Of a stretch of 64,000 bases of DNA, positions 7,816 through 15,969 are shown in pieces; position 1 is the first letter of the stretch, and the number at the start of each line of letters is the position of its first letter. Origin of the DNA: Bacteroidota bacterium (GTDB lineage Bacteria > Bacteroidota > Ignavibacteria > UBA10030). A program made the translations under genes and the position numbers. The notes beneath the pieces were generated by a model, which was not told the origin of the DNA, made no database searches, and worked only from the letters and a program-made list of their open reading frames with translations. The DNA lies in NCBI GenBank assembly GCA_025454835.1, contig JALONQ010000008.1, forward strand, positions 1 to 64,000. Reading direction: 5' to 3'.

Positions 7816-10277
7816 TTCAGAAGCACCATCGGCTTCACGTGCACCCGCCCTCCCGTCACCAGCCGCGCGAAATACTGCCCGCTCGTGAACCCGGCGGCAT
7901 TCCAGGACACCGCGTGCGCGCCCGGTCCCTTCTCTTCATCTACCAGAACCGACACTTCGCGGCCGAGAAGATCGTAGATGCGGAGGGACACGTGAATCGG
8001 GGAGTTGGGTAATGGTGAATAGGTATCGGGATCCGTTGTCCCCGCTACCCGATACCCATTCCCCGTTTCCCGATTCCCACTTCCCGACACCCAATACCTC
8101 ACCACCGTCTCGCTATTGAACGGATTCGGATAATTCTGCATCAGCTCGGTGACCTCCGGCCGAACTCCTTCCCCCCCCTCCTTCACTCCTTCTTCAACTC
8201 CCGTGGTTATGCCCATGAACTGCAACGCTTTGTCGATCATCGTCTGCCGCACGAGCGTGGAGGTCATGCTCTCGAGCGGGAACGCCACATACACGAGCCG
8301 CCCCGTGTTCGCCGATGCGCCGAACGTCCCGACGTATCCGATCCCGGCTTTCCGGAAGGTCGCCGCATCGCGCTGAACATTATAGTTGAGCAAGGCCACC
8401 GCTCCACCCGCCGGCTCGATATCGTCCGGAAAATCCTCCGGGAACACCTGCCCGAACGTCCACGTGTAACCCTGGAACGGCGTGCCGCTCACGCCGCTGG
8501 CAGTGGCCTGCGCCGTGTTGCCGTCGAAGACGAAGCTCGCCTTCAGATAGTTCGTGTAGAACGCCAGGTCGCCCGGCTCGGTGAGCGAATGTGTGCGCGC
8601 GAGGTCCCACCCCACCTCCGACCCGCTCACGAACAGCGCTCCGCCGCTCTCGAGATACTGGGCCACCCGCTGTTGCTCGGCCGACGTGAACGTGTGGTCC
8701 ACCGTCGATTCGTCGCCCAACAGCCAATGCACGTAGTGTCGTCCGGAAAGCGAGATCGTTCCGTCGGCCACTGTCTCGTTCGCCGCCGTCCCGATCGCGA
8801 TCGGTCCGCGAATGGCCTGCATCGACGAGAGGGCCAGCGCGTGCGTCGCCTGCGTCCACGAGCCGCCGCCGGTCCACCGATCGAACCCGTCCACGATCAG
8901 CGCTGTGCGACCCGGGTTGACCGCCCCATAGAACGTCGGCGTTCCACCATAGGTGTCGCTCGGGGCGCTCTCGTTGTGCGCCGCGGCCGTATCGACAGCC
9001 GTCACGCGGAACGCGAACCGGGGCAGACCGCCGGCCGGAACGCTCAAACCCGGCGGCACGCCGAAGCGGAACTGTCGCGCGTTCACCGTCAACAGTGACT
9101 CGCCGGCGGCGAGGGTCCATGTTCCGCCATACTGATGCGAGACACGATAGCCGAGCACGTCGGCGTCGGGGCTTCCGTGCCACGCGATGTCGATGCTGTC
9201 GCCCGCGGGCATCACCCATTGCAACGTCGGGGCGGACGGAGGCGTCAGGTCGCTCTTCGTGACGAAGATCGGCACATGCGTGTCGTGACGGTTGCCGCGC
9301 GTGTCGTAAGAGAAGAGATGCAGCAGGTACCAGGCTTCGGGCAGGACGTCGACATTGAGCGACGACGGATCGACGCGGCGCGTTTCGTTCACCGTCTGCG
9401 CGCCGCCGCCGTTCGTAAGAATGTACACGTGACGTCCGGTGTTGGACTGCGCTTCGTCGAACGCATTGCCCACGTCGGCGTTGACGGGCATCCGGTCGAA
9501 CTTGTAGCGCAGCGCGCCCCCCGCCGCCTCCAGCACGGTCGTCTGCGTGTCGGCCGAAAGAATGCGAAACCCGACGGCGTACGTGCCGTTGTTCGTGCGC
9601 GTGCCCCCCAGCGCTTCGGGGCTGTTCCGCTCGTCCACTTTGACGCGAACGCTGATCGCACCCTGAAGCGCGCCGAACAACATCGTCGCGCCCGTGACGG
9701 CGCTCCGGACCTGAAGCGTCGACAGGTCGATGACCGGAGACCACAGGTCCTCGAACGGCGTCAGTCCTCCTCCCGCTCGAAGGTTGTTGATCTCGGCCCC
9801 GTTGCCCATCTCGGTCGCCACGATCTCGCGCTCGGTCAGGTGCACGTGCCCCTGTCCGGAGATGATGGCGCCGAGCACGGTCTGTCCCACAACGACCGGC
9901 ATGCCGACGGTGAGCCCGGGGTTCGGCTCCATGTGGAGATACGTAATATGCTTCCATCCACCGGGCACCGGAGTGCGGACGCGCAGATACGCGTTCGACC
10001 CGGAGACGGATGAAGGCGAGTACGAATCAACGACGCCGTCGAGGACGGGATAGATGGGATTTCCGTCCGGCTCGCCGATATCGACGGCGTTGTGGAAGTG
10101 GTTGGACGAGAGCGTGTTACGGAATTCGGCGAACGTGCCGTTGATGTAGTGCGATCGATCGAAGGGCGGATTGGGCCACTGGTAGCGGACCGTGTCCGTT
10201 TGGACCGCCAGCGAAATGAGAAGAAGGGCGACATGCATAGCTGAAACATACCCAGAGAAACGGCGAAATGCACTCAT
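7812..10277 (-). CDS. M23-like secreted protein with type IX secretion sorting domain
   Basis: 821 residues from the ATG at 10277, chosen because it gives a signal peptide with an Arg-Arg n-region; an earlier GTG at 10352 and a later ATG at 10238 are alternatives. An M23/LytM-like domain near 30-200 carries HFHNAVDIG (H-x3-D) and GHVHLTE (H-x-H), the expected zinc ligands. Beta-sandwich/FN3-like segments follow. A Rossmann-like region contains YLESGGALFVSGSEVGWDL. The C-terminus is a T9SS sorting domain: NYPNPFN, then RIYDLLGREV and SGQYFARLVTGG, ending MVLLK. The protein is likely exported through the outer membrane and anchored or released at the surface. Two repeat-derived insertions lie in the linker and sorting domain. 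Confidence 0.85.
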   Translation of the reverse strand: MSAFRRFSGYVSAMHVALLLISLAVQTDTVRYQWPNPPFDRSHYINGTFAEFRNTLSSNHFHNAVDIGEPDGNPIYPVLDGVVDSYSPSSVSGSNAYLRVRTPVPGGWKHITYLHMEPNPGLTVGMPVVVGQTVLGAIISGQGHVHLTEREIVATEMGNGAEINNLRAGGGLTPFEDLWSPVIDLSTLQVRSAVTGATMLFGALQGAISVRVKVDERNSPEALGGTRTNNGTYAVGFRILSADTQTTVLEAAGGALRYKFDRMPVNADVGNAFDEAQSNTGRHVYILTNGGGAQTVNETRRVDPSSLNVDVLPEAWYLLHLFSYDTRGNRHDTHVPIFVTKSDLTPPSAPTLQWVMPAGDSIDIAWHGSPDADVLGYRVSHQYGGTWTLAAGESLLTVNARQFRFGVPPGLSVPAGGLPRFAFRVTAVDTAAAHNESAPSDTYGGTPTFYGAVNPGRTALIVDGFDRWTGGGSWTQATHALALSSMQAIRGPIAIGTAANETVADGTISLSGRHYVHWLLGDESTVDHTFTSAEQQRVAQYLESGGALFVSGSEVGWDLARTHSLTEPGDLAFYTNYLKASFVFDGNTAQATASGVSGTPFQGYTWTFGQVFPEDFPDDIEPAGGAVALLNYNVQRDAATFRKAGIGYVGTFGASANTGRLVYVAFPLESMTSTLVRQTMIDKALQFMGITTGVEEGVKEGGEGVRPEVTELMQNYPNPFNSETVVRYWVSGSGNRETGNGYRVAGTTDPDTYSPLPNSPIHVSLRIYDLLGREVSVLVDEEKGPGAHAVSWNAAGFTSGQYFARLVTGGRVHVKPMVLLK
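7996..8098. repeat. Palindromic C-rich word-like insertion within the T9SS domain
   Basis: Degenerate words of the GGGTAATGGTGAATAGG / CCCGATACCCATTCCC type. An exact 9-bp inverted repeat is at its core: GGTATCGGG (8022-8030) and CCCGATACC (8048-8056). In the minus-strand protein it adds about 35 residues (beginning SGSGNRETGNGY) between YWV and SLRIYDLLGREV, where sorting domains normally have a short turn. Confidence 0.7.
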
Positions 10278-10410
10278 TTGAGCCGCTTTGGGGCGATGGA
10301 AATCACGAAGGAATTTGGCAACTTTGGTGGATGACCGCTCGGAATGGTTCACGCCTCGGCCGCGGTGCTCGTGGCGAGAAGGTGACGTCGAGTACTCAGA
10401 GCCATTGACA

Positions 10411-10470
10411 GATTCACGCTTTGCGTTTGTTGCCGTCGTTGCGTCATTGCGTGATACTCTTACCTAATGC
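10411..10470 (+). repeat. CGCAAAG-family degenerate repeat
   Basis: Reads CACGCTTTGCGTTTGTTGCC followed by GTTGCGTCATTGCGTGATAC, the word pattern of the family seen at 4571-4621. It lies between the divergent genes 7812-10277 and 10507-11550. The remainder of this 229-bp gap shows no other clear feature. Confidence 0.55.
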
Positions 10471-10506
10471 GTCTTCCCGTAACCGACGAGTCCGTTTGAG
10501 AGCTCC

Positions 10507-11550
10507 GTGCGCCAAGCCTTCATCCTCCTCCTCATCTCGTTCGCTCTCGCTTCCGGTCAGGATCGTTCGGACCTTCGCATCGCGCCGTCGCATCCGGTCC
10601 GGGGCGATTCGCTCACCTTTCTCTATCGCCCCGCCTCCGAATTCGCTCCCGCTCGAGGCGAGTCGGTCGTCGTCGAGATCCTCGCCGCCGGCGCCACTCC
10701 GCGCGTGTACGACGTGACGCTCGCGAGGTCGGCCGGAGCGTATGAAGCATCGTGGACCTCGCCGTCCGACGCCGAAGCGCTCGTTGTGCGCGTGGCCGTC
10801 GGCGAGCGAATCGACGACCGTCGGGGCGAGGGCTGGGCGGTAGCTCTGCGCGCGACGAACGGCGACGCGATTCCAGGCGCACATGCGTGGCTTTCCCGTG
10901 CGGGCTCCCCCGGAGGTCTTCACGGTTTCCGCGCGAGCATCATGGGTTCCACACCGCTCTTCGATCTGTCCGCGGACCGTGGCGAGATACCGGGCAATTC
11001 CGAGTGGCAGGCGGCGGTCGCCGAGCGGGATCCGCACGTCCGCTGGAGCGAACTCTCATCGTATCTCGAGCGTCATCTGTTCCCGGCGGACGAAGCCAGT
11101 GTCCAGGTGCTGGTCCGTTCGGCCATCGCCGCGAAGGAATGGGACGCGGCCGACGAGTTGATCCACCGCCAAGCGCGGAAGGAACCGCTGTGGCTCATCT
11201 CGCTCGCCGAAGGCATGATGAACGCGAACGTGATGCTTGACCGCGCGTCGGTATTGGCGAAGGAATCGGTGAACGCCGCACGCAATTGGGATCCGGCGCG
11301 CAAACCAGCGCTGCTGTCGCTGCGCGAGTTCCGCAACCAGCGCGCGTCGGAGGTACCGCTGGCCCTGCGCACGTATGCGCGGTCGCTGGTGAAGCTGGGC
11401 TATCCGGCGCTCGCTGAAAAGGTGTACGCCGAGGCGTTCGAACTGCTCGACGGTCGGGACCCCGACGTGAGAAGCGAGTACGTGGCCGTCCTGCGATCGC
11501 TGGAGAAACAATCAAAGGCCGAGGAGATTGAGCGGACCTTCGCTCGCTGA
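10507..11550 (+). CDS. Secreted protein, shorter paralogue lacking a thioredoxin domain
   Basis: 347 residues from a GTG start with signal peptide (MRQAFILLLISFALASGQ). The mature N-terminus, containing LRIAPSHPVRGDSLTFLYRP, parallels LNLAPAKPTAGSTLTLTYNP of the next gene, indicating a shared Ig-like domain. A helical, TPR-like region follows (KLGYPALAEKVYAEAFELL). Unlike its neighbour it stops before any thioredoxin domain. Probably periplasmic; function unknown. Tandem duplication followed by loss or gain of the redox domain is the simplest reading. Confidence 0.7.
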   Translation: MRQAFILLLISFALASGQDRSDLRIAPSHPVRGDSLTFLYRPASEFAPARGESVVVEILAAGATPRVYDVTLARSAGAYEASWTSPSDAEALVVRVAVGERIDDRRGEGWAVALRATNGDAIPGAHAWLSRAGSPGGLHGFRASIMGSTPLFDLSADRGEIPGNSEWQAAVAERDPHVRWSELSSYLERHLFPADEASVQVLVRSAIAAKEWDAADELIHRQARKEPLWLISLAEGMMNANVMLDRASVLAKESVNAARNWDPARKPALLSLREFRNQRASEVPLALRTYARSLVKLGYPALAEKVYAEAFELLDGRDPDVRSEYVAVLRSLEKQSKAEEIERTFAR

Positions 11551-11710
11551 ACCTGCGCGCGCTGTTGGTTTTGCTTCGATCCCCTCGTTTGAGGAAAGGT
11601 GTTTCACGCTACGCGTGATTTGTGAGGTGTGGTCGTACCTGCTCGAAAGTTCTTCATTGAAGTTTGGCGTCTGCTTGTTTGGCATCTGGAACGTTTCTCA
11701 TGGAGGTCTT

Positions 11711-13588
11711 ATGCGCATCGTTCTCTCTCTCATCCTCATCCTCACCTCCTCTCTCTCCGCCCAAGAGGTCCTCAACCTCGCTCCCGCCAAGCCCACGGCT
11801 GGAAGCACTCTCACGTTGACCTACAACCCGGCCGTCAAGGGGGCGGCGCTCACGGCGCCGAAGGCCCTGAGCGCGCAGCTGCTCGGCGTCGCCAAGGACG
11901 CGATGCCGGTCATGGTCGAGGTCTCGATGACGAAGAACGGCAAGGCCTTCGTCGGCACGACGACAGTCGGCGACAACATCAGCATCTACTACCTCCAGCT
12001 CGTCGACGGCGACAAGACGGACAACAACGACGAGAAGCTCTGGACGGTCCTCGTCCATGGCGCCGACGGCCATCCCGTCGCAGGAGGGCTCCTCAGCCGC
12101 GGCCAGTCGCATCTCTCCGGCCGGGCGCTGATGCTCAAGTTCGAACGCGACGCCAAGAAGGCCGTTGCCGACCTGGGCGAAGAAGTGCGACTGTATCCCG
12201 ATGCCGTCGCATCGCGCACGTTGCTGTGGTTCGCCGAGATGCAGGCGACGCCGGGCGAACAGACGACGAACCACGTGAAGCAGGAGCTCGAGGGCGTCTA
12301 CGAAAGAGCCAAGGAGAACGAAAAAGATGTCCTACTCCTTCTCCGCACGTTCGAGATGACCGGACAGCCCGAGCGCGCCAAGGCGATCCGCGAAGAGTGG
12401 AAGGCCCGCGAGCCCAAGGGGCTGATCGCCGGGAACGACCGCTGGCAAGAGGTGTTCCGCGAGCGTGACGCCGCAAAGCGTTTCGACCTGTTCGAGAAGG
12501 CCGAGACGGACTTCCCGCCGAAGGAGACCGAACGCAGCATGCGCGACCAGCAATACGTCAACTTCGCCATGGCCGCGAACGAAATGGCGAAGGCAATGGC
12601 GCGCCTGAAGGCAATGGAGAAGCCGGCCCCGGACCTGTACAATTCACTCGCCTGGAAGTACATCGAGCACGGTGAACGCCTTGAGGAGGCCACCGACTGG
12701 GCGAAGACCGGCGTCGAACTCGCACGCAAGAGGGACGATGCCGGCAAGCCGCCCTACTACACGGAGAAGCAATGGTCCTCGATGTGGACCAACCGGCTCG
12801 GCATGATCCTCGACACGTACGGATTCGGCCTGGACCAGCTTGGCAAAAAGGACGAAGCTCTCGCGGCGTACACAGAAGCGTTCACGCTCCTGCAGGGCCT
12901 CGACGGCGACGTCAACGCCCGCTATCTCACGGCGCTGGTCGGCGCGAAGCGCTACGAAGAGGCGATGACGGTCGCCGATCAATGCGTACAGAAGGGCAAG
13001 TCGGACGACAAGCTCATGGCGCAATACAAAGCGGCCTACGTCGGCCTCAAGGGATCGGAGAAGGGCTTCGAGCAGCACATTCGTGGCGCCGAGGAGACCG
13101 CGCGCACGAATGCGATGTCGAAGGTCACGGAGTCGATGATCGACAAGCCGGCCCCCGACTTCTCCCTCGTCGGCATGGACGGGAAGAAGGTGACGCTGTC
13201 GAAGCTGAAGGGCAAGGTGGTGGTCGTGGACTTCTGGGCGACCTGGTGTGGCCCCTGCATCCAGTCGTTCCCCCATCTACAGAAGGTCTACGAGAAGTAT
13301 CGGAAGAACCCGAACGTCGTGATCCTGGCCGTCAATACGTGGGAGAATGAGAAGGGGGAGGCGCGCGAGAAGACGGTGCGGAAGTTCATCGCCGACAAAC
13401 AGTATACGTTCCCCGTCCTGTTCGATGAAGACAATGCGACGGTCGCGGCCTACGGCGTCGAGGGGATCCCGACGAAGTTCATCGTCGACAAGAAGGGACG
13501 CATCCGCTTCAAAGACGTCGGCTTCGGGGGCGGGTCGGAGATGATGGACAAGATGGAAGTGCAGTTTGGGATTCTGTTGAAGAACTGA
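11711..13588 (+). CDS. Secreted TlpA/thioredoxin-like protein with Ig-like and helical domains
   Basis: 625 residues from an ATG preceded by GGAGG. A signal peptide ending in SLSAQE is followed by an Ig-like domain (about 20-110), a long helical TPR-like region (about 150-470) and a C-terminal TlpA/ResA-like thioredoxin domain starting at PAPDFSLVGMDGKKVTLSKL. The active site is FWATWCGPC with Cys513 and Cys516, and the cis-proline segment is EGIPTKFIV. It is expected to act as a periplasmic thiol-disulfide reductase, perhaps with the helical region binding a client. The gene upstream is a shorter paralogue. Confidence 0.85.
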   Translation: MRIVLSLILILTSSLSAQEVLNLAPAKPTAGSTLTLTYNPAVKGAALTAPKALSAQLLGVAKDAMPVMVEVSMTKNGKAFVGTTTVGDNISIYYLQLVDGDKTDNNDEKLWTVLVHGADGHPVAGGLLSRGQSHLSGRALMLKFERDAKKAVADLGEEVRLYPDAVASRTLLWFAEMQATPGEQTTNHVKQELEGVYERAKENEKDVLLLLRTFEMTGQPERAKAIREEWKAREPKGLIAGNDRWQEVFRERDAAKRFDLFEKAETDFPPKETERSMRDQQYVNFAMAANEMAKAMARLKAMEKPAPDLYNSLAWKYIEHGERLEEATDWAKTGVELARKRDDAGKPPYYTEKQWSSMWTNRLGMILDTYGFGLDQLGKKDEALAAYTEAFTLLQGLDGDVNARYLTALVGAKRYEEAMTVADQCVQKGKSDDKLMAQYKAAYVGLKGSEKGFEQHIRGAEETARTNAMSKVTESMIDKPAPDFSLVGMDGKKVTLSKLKGKVVVVDFWATWCGPCIQSFPHLQKVYEKYRKNPNVVILAVNTWENEKGEAREKTVRKFIADKQYTFPVLFDEDNATVAAYGVEGIPTKFIVDKKGRIRFKDVGFGGGSEMMDKMEVQFGILLKN

Positions 13589-13742
13589 GGAATTGTCGAA
13601 TGTCGATTTGAGATTGTCGATTAGCAGAAGGCGAGAAAGCTCGTCGAATACCTCAGATGGTCACACCCCGCCCGATTCCACCGGTACTCGGTCCCGTCGG
13701 ATATTCGACAATCGGAGATCGACAATCACATTGACCTAATTT
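13589..13742. repeat. Word-like ATTGTCGA/TCGACAAT repeat between convergent genes
   Basis: Starts with ATTGTCGAATGTCGATT and GATTGTCGATT and ends with ATTCGACAATCGG and ATCGACAATC. The two ends are inverted relative to each other, so the whole 150-bp gap can fold as a long imperfect hairpin. It separates a plus-strand from a minus-strand gene and may serve as a bidirectional terminator. Confidence 0.6.
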
Positions 13743-15152
13743 CTACAGACTCACGCTCAGCACCGCCACCGGCACCGGCCTCACGAACGGCCGCTCGGGC
13801 GTCGGCTTCATCTGTTGTCCCAGCGCGAGATTCTCCGGCATCAGCCGAAGGTCCCATGAACTGGACGTCGGATGCGTTTCGCCGCCGAACCTCCCGCCGA
13901 TGAAGTAGCCGAGCCAGGTCGTGCCGGTCACGATCCAGAGCGCCGCCTTCGCTTCCGGCTCAGCCCCGATGATGACCCCCAATCCCAACAGCGCGCCGCC
14001 GTACATCAGCAAGCGGGTGCGTTTGACTGTCCCGAGCGAGCGCATGCGACCTTCATTCAGGTTCACGCCGAGCAGGAAGCCTGAGACGCCGCCGGCGGAC
14101 AGCACCAGTCCCAAGGTCGAGGCGTCCTCGATCTCGAGCGACGTCGAGAGCGAGATCAGCGTCAGGTACCAGGGCGTCATGAATTCGTCGGCGAGGAGCG
14201 CGTCGGCCCAGCTCATCTGCCGCCGTTGGAATCCGAACAGCGGCGAAGACCAAAGGTAGGAGCTGAGACTGAACGCCAGCGCCGTGCCGGTGATCGCCTC
14301 CGTGCTCGGATCTTCTCCCGCCGCGAGGAGCGTCGCGCCGAAGCCCCAGACGATGGCATGCCGCTCGGCGGACATGCGCAGGTAGGCGACCGTCGGATCG
14401 ACATCCGGTGAACTAATATATCGGTACGACGCAATGGCATGACCGATGCCTCCGAGACTCGTCAGCGCAAAGGTGCCCTTCACCGACGTTTCGAATTCAT
14501 CCCACCCCGACGAACCGGAGAAGAGGAGGAGCCCGGCGAGGTACCCCTGCACAAGCCCGGTCAGGTGCCCGTATTTTGCCGCTTCGACGTTGGCCGGCGT
14601 TACGTTCATGTTGTCGGAAATGGCCGACAGGGCGAAATAGCTGGCACCCGTGACAAGCCAGAACATCGCTCCTGATTCAGTCAGAATGCTCGCCGTCGTT
14701 CCATGGATCGTGGAGAAGGCGGTCTGGTCATAGGTGAACGTGCTGCGAAGGTCTTCGATGGCCTCTTCGGTCATTTCGCCTCCGCGTTTCATCACCGCGG
14801 TGATGGCGCTGTCGAGCCGCGCCTGGAAGAGGGCGAAGCGCACCCGGTCCATCGGCCATCGCGAACGCATCGACGTCCCGTTGATCGTGCGATACACCTC
14901 GATCGTCACGCTCGTATCGGCCTCGAAAGCGAGCAGACGGTCGAACTCGCCGACCTCAGGCTTCCAGATCGCAGCGTACGGCGATGCCGCCTTGATCTCG
15001 AGGACCGTGCCCTTCGTGTCGAATGATGCTTGGCGTTCCTGGCTCAGGGCAGGGGTGATGAAACTGAGAAACAGGAGAAAGGTGAACGCTTGCCCGCCGC
15101 AGCCGCGGCAAAGGCGGGGAGAAACGTGGGGGAACGGTTTCTGAGGAAGCAT
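13743..15152 (-). CDS. Multi-spanning membrane protein, function unknown
   Basis: 469 residues. The ATG at 15152 is chosen because GGAGG lies just upstream; an earlier in-frame start at 15197 has no such site. A hydrophobic leader (FTFLLFLSFITPALSQ) precedes about 100 soluble residues. Many Gly/Ala/Leu-rich hydrophobic helices then follow from about 150 onward, for example LMYGGALLGLGVIIG and IVTGTTWLGYFIGG. The C-terminal about 50 residues are soluble. No family or catalytic motif was recognised. Confidence 0.65.
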   Translation of the reverse strand: MLPQKPFPHVSPRLCRGCGGQAFTFLLFLSFITPALSQERQASFDTKGTVLEIKAASPYAAIWKPEVGEFDRLLAFEADTSVTIEVYRTINGTSMRSRWPMDRVRFALFQARLDSAITAVMKRGGEMTEEAIEDLRSTFTYDQTAFSTIHGTTASILTESGAMFWLVTGASYFALSAISDNMNVTPANVEAAKYGHLTGLVQGYLAGLLLFSGSSGWDEFETSVKGTFALTSLGGIGHAIASYRYISSPDVDPTVAYLRMSAERHAIVWGFGATLLAAGEDPSTEAITGTALAFSLSSYLWSSPLFGFQRRQMSWADALLADEFMTPWYLTLISLSTSLEIEDASTLGLVLSAGGVSGFLLGVNLNEGRMRSLGTVKRTRLLMYGGALLGLGVIIGAEPEAKAALWIVTGTTWLGYFIGGRFGGETHPTSSSWDLRLMPENLALGQQMKPTPERPFVRPVPVAVLSVSL

Positions 15153-15412
15153 GGCGCCTCCGTAGGGTCGTCCCAATTTGCGATTCCGCCGATCCAATTG
15201 CGAGTAACGGATATCGGGCTCCCCAGGAAGGCCGCCGCAGATAGAGCAAAGTCCGGGTTTCTTGCCCCTCCGTCTGGATTTCGCTAATTTGCTACGTCTT
15301 CCGGGCTTGGGAAGGGACCAGGCCTGTCAACGCACGATGGAGACCATGAAGCGTTTATGCCTCATGCGCTCGTTTGTGCATGTTGTCTCCCCTTCTTTGA
15401 TAGGGTGCCGAG

Positions 15413-15790
15413 ATGCGATCGACCGGTATTCGGAAGCTCTACTACTCCATCAGCGAGGTCAGCAAGATCACTTCGCTGGAGCAGTACGTCCTGCGGTATT
15501 GGGAGACGGAGTTCGACCAGCTGAAGCCGGCCAAGAACCGGGCGGGCAATCGCATCTACACGAACAAGGACATCAAGCTCATCCTTCACATCAAGACGCT
15601 CCTGCGCGATGAGAAGTACACGATCGAAGGCGCGAAGAAGGTGCTTGAGAGCTACGAGCCCGAGCCCGACGACGGCCAGCTGCCGCTGCTGACGTTCGAG
15701 CAGAAGAAGAAGATCCAAGACGACGAGATCAAGGTGGAAATGGCGGAGGTGAAGCAGTTTTTGGAAGAATTGTTGGAGAAGATGAAGTAG
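15413..15790 (+). CDS. MerR family transcriptional regulator
   Basis: 125 residues. The N-terminal MerR winged helix-turn-helix reads YYSISEVSKITSLEQYVLRYW then NRAGNRIYTNKDI, with a helical hairpin and an acidic linker (YEPEPDDG). A C-terminal coiled segment is rich in Lys and Glu. It lacks a Cys- or ligand-binding effector domain, like the short MerR proteins common in the Bacteroidota/Chlorobi group. The target is unknown. It stands alone, convergent with ettA across a terminator. Confidence 0.85.
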   Translation: MRSTGIRKLYYSISEVSKITSLEQYVLRYWETEFDQLKPAKNRAGNRIYTNKDIKLILHIKTLLRDEKYTIEGAKKVLESYEPEPDDGQLPLLTFEQKKKIQDDEIKVEMAEVKQFLEELLEKMK

Positions 15791-15851
15791 TTGGCTGAAA
15801 CGGCAACTTCGAAACGGCAAACTGTAAGAAAACAGAAACCTGACAAACAGC

Positions 15852-15917
15852 AAAGGGCAATTCTCGGGATGAGCCTGACTGTGCGCTCTTCTCTGCGAAT
15901 TGCCCTTTCGGTTTTTT
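15852..15917. terminator. Bidirectional terminator between merR-like gene and ettA
   Basis: AAAGGGCAATTC (15852-15863) pairs perfectly with GAATTGCCCTTT (15897-15908), and a T6 run follows at 15912-15917. The surrounding 15790-15960 also consists of degenerate AAACGGCAAAC / TTTGTCGTTTG words that extend the inverted symmetry. The plus-strand T-run makes it a good terminator for the MerR-like gene; on the minus strand an A/T-rich tract is present upstream of the ettA stop. Confidence 0.7.
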
Positions 15918-15969
15918 ACATCTTGGGGTTTTCTTGCCTTTTGTTCTTTGTCGTTTGATGTTTCCGCTG

